Source: Mucilaginibacter rubeus (lineage in GTDB: Bacteria > Bacteroidota > Bacteroidia > Sphingobacteriales > Sphingobacteriaceae). From it: a stretch of DNA of 64,000 nt. Made by a program: the position numbers and the translations under genes. Under the pieces are notes generated by a model, which was not told where the DNA came from, ran no database searches, and saw only the letters and a program-made list of their open reading frames with translations. The stretch lies in contig NZ_CP043450.1 of the NCBI RefSeq assembly GCF_003286415.2, positions 1,426,001-1,490,000 on the forward strand, read 5' to 3'. This document shows, piece by piece, positions 35,769 to 44,898 of the stretch (the stretch's first letter is position 1; each line of letters starts with the position of its first letter).

Positions 35769-35945
35769 TTACGGATTTTGCTTATTCCATTCGGTTACGT
35801 TAAGCAGCCTGTCAGAAACAGCATTTTTGCAGGTGAGGCGGGGGCATAGTATGGTCCAGCGGTCTTTGGTTTGTTCAACTACCGGGCGTGTCCCGCATAT
35901 TTTACAATTGTTAACCGGGAAGTTTGGATTTATTTCGATTCTCAT
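35769..35945 (-). CDS. small zinc-ribbon protein, Lar/restriction-alleviation-like (58 aa)
   Basis: ATG at 35945 opens a 58-codon frame ending in TAA. The protein begins MRIEINPNFPVNNCKICG, has two cysteine pairs (Cys14-x2-Cys17 and Cys34-x4-Cys39) and ends in VTEWNKQNP. Two spaced Cys pairs followed by an A/V-x-x-WN tail is the layout of Lar-type and phage-borne zinc ribbons, whose best-known member modulates type I restriction. Homology is only by pattern. Codon use is natural, and no overlapping gene competes. The gene is alone in a 590-bp gap; a role is unknown. Confidence 0.6.
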   Translation of the reverse strand: MRIEINPNFPVNNCKICGTRPVVEQTKDRWTILCPRLTCKNAVSDRLLNVTEWNKQNP

Positions 35946-36246
35946 AAAAGGCCTTTAAAAACAGCCGGGGATTTTCAATACATGAACATTACGCAGTAAA
36001 CATTTGTACCAGTTGCCTTCATTATCAAAAATATAATTATTAGTAAGCATTTATTTGGTATACATTAACTTGTACATATTTTGTATAACTAACCCTCTTA
36101 TATGTGAAAATTGAACATTGTTTTGCCCGGTTATGAGAAAAAATAAAAATATTTTATTTGGGAGGCAACCTTTTAATATTAGTTGCCGTGATGTGCGTAG
36201 ATTAGGTTAAATTTATGCGTTTCATTCTGAGTTTATAAAACCCCAT
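35946..36246. other. AT-rich promoter region upstream of the sigma factor operon
   Basis: No gene can be supported here. The segment is very AT-rich and near its 3' end has a weak promoter-like TAAATTTA (about 36209-36216). Nothing else stands out. Confidence 0.4.
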
Positions 36247-36894
36247 ATGGGCGAAGAAGAGTTACATCAACTGATCAATGGCTGCGTAAAGCAGGACAGA
36301 AAAAGTCAGAAAATGCTCTATAAAGCGTTTTATGGGTTTTCTATGGGGATTTGTCTGCGTTATGCAGGCAACCGCGATGAGGCTGCGGAGGTTATGAATC
36401 AGGGTTTTATGAAGGTGTTTACCCACATAAACAGGTTTGATACTTCAAGGCCGTTTAAAGCCTGGATTGGTAGGATCATGATGAATGTTTCTATTGATTA
36501 CTATCGGGCCAATTTAAAAATGGCTTACACCGAAGACCTGGAGAAGGCAGAAAACGTGAGCGAGGGCGACCTTACCGATAAAAATTTAAATTACGAAGAT
36601 CTGCTGGCGATGGTGCAACAGTTGCCGCAGGCTTATCGTACAGTATTTAACCTTTTTGCAATAGACGGATACTCGCACGAAGAGATAGGTGAGATGCTGA
36701 ACATTAGTCCGGGAACATCTAAGTCAAATTTGCACAAGGCAAGGCATAAACTAAAACAAATGATATTAAAAGCAGAGGAAACTGCTGATAAAACCAATTA
36801 CAACAGGGGTATGGATTTTAACCCGATTGTGGCCTATAATGGTATAGGTATAGATGTAAGAAGCACTTTTTTTAATAATGGTATCAGAGGATGA
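36247..36894 (+). CDS. ECF-type RNA polymerase sigma-70 factor
   Basis: 215 aa. Region 2 is at about 15-90 (KMLYKAFYGFSMGICLRYAG, VMNQGFMKVFTHI, KAWIGRIMMNVSIDYYR), region 4 at 120-175 (LPQAYRTVFNLFAIDGYSHE then EIGEMLNISPGTSKSNLHKA). A 24-residue C-terminal tail (from NPIVAYNGIG) goes beyond the usual family end. The 4-bp ATGA overlap with the next gene means the two are coupled, so the neighbour is likely to regulate it or be regulated with it. Unlike the two other sigma genes of the window it has no FecR or SusC next to it. Confidence 0.93.
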   Translation: MGEEELHQLINGCVKQDRKSQKMLYKAFYGFSMGICLRYAGNRDEAAEVMNQGFMKVFTHINRFDTSRPFKAWIGRIMMNVSIDYYRANLKMAYTEDLEKAENVSEGDLTDKNLNYEDLLAMVQQLPQAYRTVFNLFAIDGYSHEEIGEMLNISPGTSKSNLHKARHKLKQMILKAEETADKTNYNRGMDFNPIVAYNGIGIDVRSTFFNNGIRG

Positions 36895-38198
36895 AAAGCG
36901 AAGAGGATTTAGATAACATTTTTAAGAAGCAGCTGGAAGATCCTGCAAATCATCGGGCGTTTAACGAGGATGACTGGGATGCGCTTGAGCAAATGCTTGA
37001 TCAGGGCAAAAAACGCCGTGGAATTGTTTATTGGTTACCGCTTGCAAGCGGTATAGCGGCCATGCTATTGCTGTTTTTAGGCTGGTTGTTTTTTAAACCT
37101 AATACGCAGGACAGTAATACATCAGGACAACAACAGGCTAAAGTGAAGCCTCTTGCTCCTAAAGCAAATCCGGCAACCAACGGTAGCGTTGTGCAACACC
37201 CTCGGGTTACGGATAGTATCAAAACAACATCGCCAACAAATAACAATGTTGCAGCTAACAGCAATACGGATAATCATCTTAAAGCCGGTCAAACAGTTTT
37301 GACACCTTCTGTGGCTGGTGCTAATCACCCCCTTACGGGATCAAACAAAAAGGGGAAAGTTGGACGTGATACCATCATGTCACGTCCTTCTGAGCTGATA
37401 GCAAACACAGATCCTTCAATTAATCCCTTAAATAATAAAGCTTCCATTGAAAGTTTACTGGCGAACAGGGCCTTGTCGCTTGACATACAACCGGCGCCTT
37501 TAGCAGTTCCTGATTTTAAGACAAATATCGACAGGCAGCCTGTTATCGCATCTGCATCCAAACCAGACAAGAAAATAACCAAACAAGGCTTTGGATACAG
37601 GCCGCAATGGGCCATTACGGCGCTGGCATCATCTGATGTAAACGGTACAAACTCGTTCCAGGGTAAGGTTGGAAGCAATTATGGTGTATTGCTTTCATTC
37701 GGTGCTACCAAAAAGCTGACCATCACCAGCGGCGTTGTTTATTCGTCAAAACCTTACAATACAAGCTTTGCCAATTACCGTACGGCTTATACCTTTAAGC
37801 ACGATCCAACCGATGTAACCGCCGATTGCAAAATGCTTGATATTCCTATAAACATTGGTTACCAGGTTTATGGTAATTTCCGTAATAAACTATCGGTTGG
37901 TACTGGCTTATCGTCATACCTGATGCTGCACGAAAAGTATACTTATAACTACGCAGACGGTACTAACAGCGCTGCATGGCCTCAAACTTATACCGTGCCA
38001 AATAGCAAGGGCTATTTATTGAGCATTATCAATATCAACGCCACGTATGAGCACAAAATAAATTCAAAGGTGGGGGTGAGTGTACAACCGTACATGAAAG
38101 TGCCAATTTCGGGTGTTGGATATTCTGATATCAAACTGCAGTCTACAGGTGTAGCAGTAGGGGTAACGTATAATCTTAATTCATTCAGGAAACCTTAA
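36891..38198 (+). CDS. putative sigma-associated protein: one inner-membrane helix, linker, outer-membrane barrel-like domain
   Basis: 435 aa. A short acidic cytoplasmic N terminus (DLDNIFKKQLEDPANHRAFN, DWDALEQMLDQGKKRRG) precedes one transmembrane helix (about 47-64), then roughly 160 residues of Asn/Pro/Thr/Ser-rich linker and a C-terminal beta-rich domain (about 230-435: GFGYRPQWAITALASSDVNG, KKLTITSGVVYSSKPYN, VQPYMKVPISGVGYSDIKLQ) resembling PorT/OmpA-like eight-strand barrels. Being coupled to the sigma gene, the N terminus may bind the sigma factor. Function is inferred only from position and layout. Confidence 0.7.
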   Translation: MKSEEDLDNIFKKQLEDPANHRAFNEDDWDALEQMLDQGKKRRGIVYWLPLASGIAAMLLLFLGWLFFKPNTQDSNTSGQQQAKVKPLAPKANPATNGSVVQHPRVTDSIKTTSPTNNNVAANSNTDNHLKAGQTVLTPSVAGANHPLTGSNKKGKVGRDTIMSRPSELIANTDPSINPLNNKASIESLLANRALSLDIQPAPLAVPDFKTNIDRQPVIASASKPDKKITKQGFGYRPQWAITALASSDVNGTNSFQGKVGSNYGVLLSFGATKKLTITSGVVYSSKPYNTSFANYRTAYTFKHDPTDVTADCKMLDIPINIGYQVYGNFRNKLSVGTGLSSYLMLHEKYTYNYADGTNSAAWPQTYTVPNSKGYLLSIININATYEHKINSKVGVSVQPYMKVPISGVGYSDIKLQSTGVAVGVTYNLNSFRKP

Positions 38199-38294
38199 CG
38201 GGTTTTACCCAACGGTTCCGTTGCGGCTCCTATTCGGCTTATAACAAATGGAATTGTTATCTTGCGCCACATTTACCGCACAAGATAATTTGCC

Positions 38295-39605
38295 ATGAAA
38301 AAACTACTGTTTTTTGCTCCTTTGTTATTGCTGTTTTCATGTGGTCAGGATCCGGCGCAAAAGCTCGAAAATAAGAAACTAAATCACCTTGCTGTTGAGT
38401 ATGTAAAGCTTGGCCTTACCATAGGGCAATATGATGGCGATTTTGTAGATGCCTATTATGGCCCAGATTCATTAAAGCCTAAGCAGGAACCGCTTAAAAC
38501 TTTTCCTAAAGATAGTTTGCTGGCATCGGCAAATAGCTTGATGAATGATCTGCGTACGGTAGCCAACACCACAAAAATTGATACCAATAAAATAAGGGCC
38601 AATTGGATGGCCGATCAGTTGGTTGCATTTAGTCGCCGTATTCGTATATTTTCTGGTGAAGAAAGGCCTTTTGATGAAGAATCACGTGAGTTATTCGGTG
38701 TTGCCGCACCTGTTTACACCGACGATTTCTTTAAAGGTCAGGTAGCCCTGCTCGATAGCATTTTACCCGGTAAAGGCAACGTGAACGACAGGTTTCAAAA
38801 GCTGGCCAATAAATTCATTATCCCGAAAGATAAATTAGACCCGGTTATAAAAGCCGCCATTGCCGAGGCGCGTAAACGCGCGCTTGCCCATTATCAGCTA
38901 CCGGCCGGCGAAACATTTACGCTGGAATATGTGACCAATAAGCCATGGTCTGGCTATAACTGGTATAAGGGCGGTTATAAAAGCACAGTACAGATCAACA
39001 CCGATCTGAAGATCTTTATTGATCGCGCCATTGATGTTGGCAGCCATGAAAGCTATCCCGGCCACCATGTATACAATATGCTGCTGGAGAAAAACCTTTA
39101 CCATGATAAAGGCTGGGTAGAGATCTCGTTATATCCGCTGTTTAGTCCGCAGTCGCTGATTGCTGAGGGGAGTGCTAATTACGGTATCGAGGTAGCATTT
39201 CCGGGTGACGATAAAATCAAGTTTGCCAAAAATGTATTGCTGCCGCTGGCCGGTTTGGATACCGCAGGTGTCGATCTGTATTTCAAGGCGCTTGCTATAA
39301 AAGGTACTTTGAATTACGCCCGTAATGAAGCCGCCAGAGGGCTGATCAATAATACCATGAGCCAGGATAAGGCATTGTCATACCTTAAAAAATATTGCCT
39401 TATGAATGATGAAACTGCACAGAAATCTCTCAGTTTCATCAAAAAATACCGCAGCTACGTTATCAATTACAACTATGGACAGGACCTGGTGAAAAACTAC
39501 ATTGAATCAAATGGGGGCACCGCCAAAGCACCGGCAAAGCGTTGGGAGCTTTTTGGAAAACTGCTAAGCCAGGAAGTTGAGCCGGTTAGTTTGGTGAAAA
39601 AGTAA
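38295..39605 (+). CDS. DUF885-like lipoprotein, probable metallopeptidase fold
   Basis: 436 aa. Lipoprotein signal (MKKLLFFAPLLLLFSC, Cys16). The motif HESYPGHHVYN at residue 251 is the H-E-x-x-P-G-H signature of the DUF885 family, which is related to gluzincin-type metallopeptidases; two histidines and the following glutamate of the IAEGSANYGIE segment could ligate zinc. Anchored in the envelope, facing the periplasm or outside. A hairpin-like ATAACAA/TTGTTAT pair lies about 35 bp upstream of the start. No enzymatic substrate can be read. Single-gene transcription unit. Confidence 0.8.
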   Translation: MKKLLFFAPLLLLFSCGQDPAQKLENKKLNHLAVEYVKLGLTIGQYDGDFVDAYYGPDSLKPKQEPLKTFPKDSLLASANSLMNDLRTVANTTKIDTNKIRANWMADQLVAFSRRIRIFSGEERPFDEESRELFGVAAPVYTDDFFKGQVALLDSILPGKGNVNDRFQKLANKFIIPKDKLDPVIKAAIAEARKRALAHYQLPAGETFTLEYVTNKPWSGYNWYKGGYKSTVQINTDLKIFIDRAIDVGSHESYPGHHVYNMLLEKNLYHDKGWVEISLYPLFSPQSLIAEGSANYGIEVAFPGDDKIKFAKNVLLPLAGLDTAGVDLYFKALAIKGTLNYARNEAARGLINNTMSQDKALSYLKKYCLMNDETAQKSLSFIKKYRSYVINYNYGQDLVKNYIESNGGTAKAPAKRWELFGKLLSQEVEPVSLVKK

Positions 39606-40000
39606 ACGTTGTTTTCCTGTTTGGATGATGTTGTGTCCGTTTAAAACGGAGATTTAATGTAGGAAAAGCCTGTGTCACAAATCAACTTGATCACTTGGCG
39701 TTATGTTACCTACGAATTGAAATATTTATACAAAAGAGGTGTTTACATGTTTTTTGATATGTAAGTACTTAATTACTTGATTATTAAATATATAGATGGA
39801 TGTTAGCCCTGAATTGTGTTAACCCTGTTAACCCTCTTTTTTAGCAGAGTCAATCCATTTCAAAACTACAGGCTGAACAAGTTAATAAAGAGGCTTATGA
39901 TACAGTCTCTTTTCTGTTTATAAGATAATTTTTATTCATACATTTAGCAGGTATCATACCCTGATCAACAACCAGTTTAACACCCAATATTGTCTTAAAA
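39606..40000. other. 395-bp intergenic region, no gene seen
   Basis: AT-rich. It contains TCCGTTT-A-AAACGGA (39636-39650), a small hairpin after the DUF885 gene that could slow or end transcription, and TACATTTA (39939-39946), one base off the TAnnTTTG consensus, a possible -7 element for the PQQ dehydrogenase gene. No coding frame is convincing on either strand. Confidence 0.4.
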
Positions 40001-42208
40001 ATGATTAAGCCCCGGTATTTTATAGCCCTGTGTTTAGTGGCAGGCATTTATGCGTCCTGCAAAAATCAGCATAAAAGTAATAGCCCTTATAGTGGTTGGC
40101 CGGCTTATGCAGGATCAAAGGAGGGGATAAGGTACTCATCAAACGAAGAGATCACTTTAAATAATGTAAGTAAGTTAAAACAGCTGTGGACTTTTAGCAC
40201 TGCAGATAAGGATACCGGTAACAGGAGCCAAAATCAGTGTAACCCCATTATGGTTGATGGTGTTTTGTATGGTACCAGCCCAAAGCTAAAGCTGTTTGCA
40301 TTAAATGCGGCTACAGGCGAGCAAAAATGGCTATTTGACCCCGCAAAGGATGATACCACCAATAACGGCGACCCAATGGCTTATTATAAGGTGAGCCGTG
40401 GTGTAATTTACTGGCAAAATGATGATGGTGGTGAAAAACGCATTTTTTACAGTGTAGGCGCCAAAACCTGGGCTATTGATGCGGAAAACGGAACACCCAT
40501 CCGTTCATTTGGTAAGGGTGGTTATATTGATCTTACCAAGGACCTGGACAGGGATACCAAATCGTTTGTGGCAGGTACTACACCCGGCGTGGTTTATAAA
40601 AATGTATTGATTGTTGGCGACCGTGTATCGGAGTCTGCCGACGCTGCACCCGGGCATGTGCGTGCTTATGATACCCGCACGGGAAAGTTAAAATGGATTT
40701 TTCATACCATACCACATCCCGGCGAGGTTGGATATAATACCTGGAAGGATACTGCTGCTTACAAAAAGTTTGGCGGGGCCAATAACTGGTCGGGCATGGC
40801 ACTGGACGAAAAGCGGGGGATGGTTTATATCCCGACAGGCTCGGTAGGTGGCGATTTTTACGGCGGTTTCAGGAAGGGACAAAACCTGTTTGCCAATTCA
40901 TTATTGGCGCTTGACGCGGCTACAGGTAAATTGAAATGGTATTACCAATTTGTTCATCACGACTTGTGGGACCGCGATTTGCCGGCAAATCCTAACCTGG
41001 TAACCATTGTAAAAGATGGAAAAAAAATAGATGCCGTTACGCAGATCACCAAACATGGCTATGTATTTATGTTCGACAGGACAAATGGCAAACCGATATT
41101 CCCGATAGTGGAAAAGCCTGTACCAACAAAGGCCCTGCCGGGTGAAGAAGTTTGGCCTACACAACCAATCCCAACATTACCGCAGCCATTTGCGCGCCAA
41201 ACGTTTAATCCCGAAGATGTTACCGACCGTACACCTGAAGTGCACCAGGAAATGCTGGCGAAATATAACCAGGTTAAAAACCGGATCATGTTTACCCCGC
41301 CAAGTAAAGAAGGAGGATGGATCTTCCCCGGTTTTGATGGTGGGGGTGAGTGGGGCGGAGCCGCTGTTGACCCTGAAAGTAAGATCTTGTACGTTAATTG
41401 CTCCGAAATGCCATGGGCGCAGGTCATGATAGATGTGCCTAAAACCAATGCGGACGACCATTCGCCACAGTCATTGGGCCATGTGGTATATAATACAAAT
41501 TGTATTGGCTGCCATGGCGCGGAATTGAAGGGGAATGGCACATCATATCCGTCATTGGTAAACATCGGCAAAAAATACTCAGCCGAGCAGGTGAGTGGCA
41601 TTATTGCCAGCGGCCGTAACATGATGCCATCGTTTAAGCAGATCTCAGTGCAGGATAAGCAAAACCTTCTTGCATTCCTGCTTAAAATTCCAGAAGCTAA
41701 AGCAGCGAAAGAGGTAGTAAAAGAACCAACCAGTAATCGTGCGGTGAGTTCTGCCACAGAAAAGAAAATGCTTGATGAAGTGCCATATGCTATGAATGGT
41801 TATAATCGCTTTTTGGATAAGGATGGCTATCCCGGTATTAAGCCACCATGGGGCACACTCAATGCTGTTGATCTTACATCGGGCAAGCTGCTTTGGAAAG
41901 TACCATTGGGGGAATTTGCCGAATTGAGCAAAAAAGGGATCCCGGTAACCGGTACTGAGAACTATGGCGGCCCGGTGGTTACCAAAGGCGGCTTGATATT
42001 TATAGCGGCAACTAAGGATGAAAAGATCCGTGCTTTTGATAAACATACTGGTAAAGTGGTTTGGGAAGCACAGTTACCGGCGGCTGGTTACGCCACCCCT
42101 GCAACTTATTCAATTGATGGTAAACAATACGTAGTTATTGCTTGCGGCGGCGGAAAAATTGGAAGTAAGTCGGGAGATAGTTATGTTTGTTTTGGATTAC
42201 CGGACTAA
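40001..42208 (+). CDS. PQQ-dependent dehydrogenase with internal cytochrome c domain, lipoprotein
   Basis: 735 aa quinoprotein. Lipoprotein signal (GIYASC, Cys19). An eight-blade propeller is indicated by repeated tryptophan-docking motifs: ALNAATGEQKWLFD, AYDTRTGKLKWIFH, ALDAATGKLKWYY, AVDLTSGKLLWKVP, AFDKHTGKVVWEA. Between blades sits a c-type cytochrome domain with heme motif CIGCH (about residue 501) and axial Met in GRNMMPSF. The family oxidises glucose or other sugars and alcohols with PQQ and passes electrons through heme to the respiratory chain. No PQQ biosynthesis genes are nearby, so the cofactor is made elsewhere or taken up. Complete. Confidence 0.93.
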   Translation: MIKPRYFIALCLVAGIYASCKNQHKSNSPYSGWPAYAGSKEGIRYSSNEEITLNNVSKLKQLWTFSTADKDTGNRSQNQCNPIMVDGVLYGTSPKLKLFALNAATGEQKWLFDPAKDDTTNNGDPMAYYKVSRGVIYWQNDDGGEKRIFYSVGAKTWAIDAENGTPIRSFGKGGYIDLTKDLDRDTKSFVAGTTPGVVYKNVLIVGDRVSESADAAPGHVRAYDTRTGKLKWIFHTIPHPGEVGYNTWKDTAAYKKFGGANNWSGMALDEKRGMVYIPTGSVGGDFYGGFRKGQNLFANSLLALDAATGKLKWYYQFVHHDLWDRDLPANPNLVTIVKDGKKIDAVTQITKHGYVFMFDRTNGKPIFPIVEKPVPTKALPGEEVWPTQPIPTLPQPFARQTFNPEDVTDRTPEVHQEMLAKYNQVKNRIMFTPPSKEGGWIFPGFDGGGEWGGAAVDPESKILYVNCSEMPWAQVMIDVPKTNADDHSPQSLGHVVYNTNCIGCHGAELKGNGTSYPSLVNIGKKYSAEQVSGIIASGRNMMPSFKQISVQDKQNLLAFLLKIPEAKAAKEVVKEPTSNRAVSSATEKKMLDEVPYAMNGYNRFLDKDGYPGIKPPWGTLNAVDLTSGKLLWKVPLGEFAELSKKGIPVTGTENYGGPVVTKGGLIFIAATKDEKIRAFDKHTGKVVWEAQLPAAGYATPATYSIDGKQYVVIACGGGKIGSKSGDSYVCFGLPD

Positions 42209-42217
42209 TACCTCATT

Positions 42218-42664
42218 ATGGATTTATTTGAAGCAGTTTTTGATTTATACGAGCAAATAAGATTAAAGGCCGAAAATGATTTTCAGGACCTGATCAAATG
42301 CCAGTACACGCAGCAATGTTACAGCGATAATGGCGCGTTTTGCCTGGTGCTGGAAATTACTGTTTTGAAAAATATCTCTGATGATGACTACGGATTGGTG
42401 TTTTCCATTAACGCACAAACAGAACCAAATCATCCCGATCACAATAGCGATGCTAAAGGCATATTTTTAATTGCCGACGCACACCATGGTGATAATAAAG
42501 TGATCAGCAGCCTGGACGAGCTGGTTTTTGATCCGCAAAATGATACCGAAGTACAAGGAGCTTATGCTAAGATTGAACAGTTTATCAAACCTTTCACTAC
42601 AGGTGTAAGCGATTTGCTTGTACAGGGATATGATATTAAAGTTGCGGATAATTCGATGAATTAA
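42218..42664 (+). CDS. conserved-looking hypothetical protein (148 aa)
   Basis: Soluble, acidic, no signal peptide or membrane segment. Starts MDLFEAVFDLYEQIRLKAEN and has an alternating beta pattern in the middle (CLVLEITVLKN, YGLVFSINAQTE). I do not recognise the family. It begins 9 bp after the PQQ dehydrogenase stop, so the two are probably co-transcribed, and ends just before a perfect palindromic repeat that can terminate transcription. Confidence 0.7.
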   Translation: MDLFEAVFDLYEQIRLKAENDFQDLIKCQYTQQCYSDNGAFCLVLEITVLKNISDDDYGLVFSINAQTEPNHPDHNSDAKGIFLIADAHHGDNKVISSLDELVFDPQNDTEVQGAYAKIEQFIKPFTTGVSDLLVQGYDIKVADNSMN

Positions 42665-42682
42665 AAACAAATACTTAAAACC

Positions 42683-42766
42683 ACGTCATTGCGAGGTACG
42701 AAGCAATCCCCGATTAGCAGAGCCGCTCTGTAAAGTTTGGGATTGCTTCGTACCTCGCAATGACGT
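42683..42766. repeat. palindromic repeat, GTCATTGCGAG family, copy 3, perfect 28-bp arms
   Basis: Arms 42683-42710 and 42739-42766 are perfectly complementary over 28 bp, with a small inner CAGAGC/GCTCTG hairpin. This is the best preserved copy of the family in the window. A T-run (from 42766) follows on the plus strand, so it also works as an intrinsic terminator between the two convergent genes. Confidence 0.9.
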
Positions 42767-42809
42767 TTTTTAATTATGATGTAGCTGAGTCCCTGGGAAC
42801 GGGCCGTTC

Positions 42810-44096
42810 CTAAAACTGCTCCGCGTAAACAGCACCTCCGGGTGTTTCCAGCTTATATTGTTTAACCTCGCCGGGCCCCTCAAATTCAAACCGGATACCT
42901 ACAATGCGCCCCATGGTATCGGCTTGCTTAAATTCAAAAATCTGTTTGTCGTTGAGGTAGATCCTCAGGAAATGATCTTTTACCGTGCAGCGCAGGTTTT
43001 GAAATTGCGACATATCCGTACCAAAAGCACTCAGGTCGTGATCTTTGCCGCTCACCCAAGCTGTGCCGGTTAAAATACCCATATCAGAGATACAGCCTTT
43101 GTTTACAATCGGGATTACAATGGCTGTGCCGTTACCTAAAATTGTAAGATCGGCCTTGGCGCAGGCCGACTCGCCTGGTGTTGAGGTATTGCGCAAAGTA
43201 CAATCCATCGTAAAGTTATCTGCATTAATGCCCGGAAACTCGCGGATGTTGGCAAACTTTACCCAGGTGTTGTTAAAAACAGGTATACCTAACTTTTGCT
43301 GCATCAGTTTGGCGTCAATCCCCATAAATCCCTGCCCTTTAATTTCTTCGGGAGATAGGTAAACGGGGATAGGTTGATGATCAAGGATGCCTTTCCAGCC
43401 TTTGGTTTTAATGAATACCGATGTTGTTTTTTTTACATATCCATCAACAATGAGCTTGGCAATAAAATAGCCTGGATTATAATAAATGGAGGTAAACTGT
43501 TTGCCATCTCCGGGAACCTGTTCGCGTCGGTTGGGATCCCACGATTGCTGAATAAAAACACTGTCGGAATGGAATGCTGAAGCATCGTAATTAAATACCA
43601 CCGAGTTTGGCAAATCGTCAGAAACTTTTTTACTGCTGAACTTAATTGAAGCCGGATCAACAGGTTTATTGCGCTTGCTGCTCATGAAAAATAACGCGCC
43701 AAGCACCAGCAACACAGCACTTCCAAACCATACATATCGCATATGAGGTTTTGAAGGGGGGATTGCCGGAGGAATTGGAATTTCATGGCTAATGGTTTCT
43801 GCAGGTTGTTCAACTACACCGTTAACCTGGTAGTGCTGCCTGAAATCGCGCCAACTGGTATAATCGAGGAAACCAGCAAGGGCATTCAGCGTGGCAGCAT
43901 TGGGGAAGCTTTCATAGCGCACCTTGCCCCAGATCCGTTTCAGAGTTGATACACTAAGCTGAACCCGGGTTTTATCAAAAATTTGTTGGCTCAGCTGCTC
44001 AAAGTCGTCATTGCCCCAAATATTGCTGTCGCCCCAGTTTAACATTTGCTCAATAAGCTGCCGGCATAGCAAAAGCAATTGTTTTTCCTTTTCCAT
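42810..44096 (-). CDS. putative membrane one-component regulator: HTH-like N terminus, one TM helix, LamG/ConA-like C-terminal domain
   Basis: 428 aa. Residues 1-90 (LSVSTLKRIWGKVRYESFPN, ATLNALAGFLDYTSWRDF) look like a DNA-binding-type helical domain of Bacteroidota regulators. A single transmembrane helix at about 126-143 (VWFGSAVLLVLGALFFMS) separates it from a periplasmic beta-rich region ending in a lectin/LamG-like fold (FLRIYLNDKQIFEF, GIRFEFEGPGEVKQYKLE). It points toward the convergent side and is divergent from two small secreted LamG-like proteins, which may be its regulon. Function inferred from layout. Confidence 0.65.
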   Translation of the reverse strand: MEKEKQLLLLCRQLIEQMLNWGDSNIWGNDDFEQLSQQIFDKTRVQLSVSTLKRIWGKVRYESFPNAATLNALAGFLDYTSWRDFRQHYQVNGVVEQPAETISHEIPIPPAIPPSKPHMRYVWFGSAVLLVLGALFFMSSKRNKPVDPASIKFSSKKVSDDLPNSVVFNYDASAFHSDSVFIQQSWDPNRREQVPGDGKQFTSIYYNPGYFIAKLIVDGYVKKTTSVFIKTKGWKGILDHQPIPVYLSPEEIKGQGFMGIDAKLMQQKLGIPVFNNTWVKFANIREFPGINADNFTMDCTLRNTSTPGESACAKADLTILGNGTAIVIPIVNKGCISDMGILTGTAWVSGKDHDLSAFGTDMSQFQNLRCTVKDHFLRIYLNDKQIFEFKQADTMGRIVGIRFEFEGPGEVKQYKLETPGGAVYAEQF

Positions 44097-44231
44097 TGAT
44101 CTACAGGTAATAATGTGGTTTTAAAAGATCCTTAAAATGCTTTGAACAAACTTGAACTTAACTTGAAATGTCGCTTGAGCGTTATTGTAAAGGCAATTTG
44201 CAAGTTTTGACTAAAGTTAAAACCAAAAACC

Positions 44232-44882
44232 ATGAACAACAAGATTTTATTAATTGCCCTAATAAGCATGACGCTTGGCGACAGTTTTTGTTACAGCCAG
44301 CAGAAAAAAGTTACATATGATGTTAACCGCTTGCTTAAGGAAAATAAGCTGATAAAAGCTTATCCACGCCAAATTGTTACCGAAGTTACCGACGGTAGTA
44401 AACAGGGTTTAACCACCGATGGTATTTTATGGCTTAAGAATGTAGATTTTGAAACCGGTGTTGTTGAGGTTGATTTGCGTGGGAGGGATGTGTTTCAGCA
44501 AAGCTTTTTAGGCATAGCTTTCCACGGTGTGGATACCACAACCAACGATGTAATCTATTTCCGTCCTTTTAATTTTCAAACCACAGATACGCTACGTCGC
44601 AAGCATACAGTACAATACATCAGTGAGCCGGATTTTCCCTGGGATAAACTCCGCAAAGAGCACCCGCTGGTTTATGAAAACGCGGTAAACCCATTTCCGG
44701 AGGCTACCGCCTGGTTTCATGCGCGTATCGTGATTAATACCGATGATATCACGGTGTATGTTAATCATTCGGATTGGCCATCGCTTAAGGTAAAAAAGCT
44801 GAATAACCGCCAGAAGGGGCTTATAGGCCTGTGGTCGTCAGGGCTTCCCGGCGATTTTGCCAACCTTGTTATCTCCCAATAA
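44232..44882 (+). CDS. secreted LamG/ConA-like beta-sandwich protein 1
   Basis: 216 aa with a signal peptide (cleavage near GDSFCYSQQ, about residue 22). The body is a jelly-roll of the kind found in 3-keto-disaccharide-hydrolase and LamG domains: DGILWLKNVDFETGVVEVDL, FLGIAFHGVD, WFHARIVINTDDITVYVNHS, GLIGLWSSGLPGDFANLVIS. No obvious catalytic residues. Divergent from the membrane regulator whose C-terminal domain has the same general shape, and 16 bp ahead of a paralogue. A glycan-binding or hydrolytic role is possible. Confidence 0.7.
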   Translation: MNNKILLIALISMTLGDSFCYSQQKKVTYDVNRLLKENKLIKAYPRQIVTEVTDGSKQGLTTDGILWLKNVDFETGVVEVDLRGRDVFQQSFLGIAFHGVDTTTNDVIYFRPFNFQTTDTLRRKHTVQYISEPDFPWDKLRKEHPLVYENAVNPFPEATAWFHARIVINTDDITVYVNHSDWPSLKVKKLNNRQKGLIGLWSSGLPGDFANLVISQ

Positions 44883-44898
44883 TTATAAACCAATCATC

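Noticed and set aside
39606..40000. Possible small gene in the 395-bp gap before the PQQ dehydrogenase
   Set aside because: No frame with a plausible start, length and composition on either strand.
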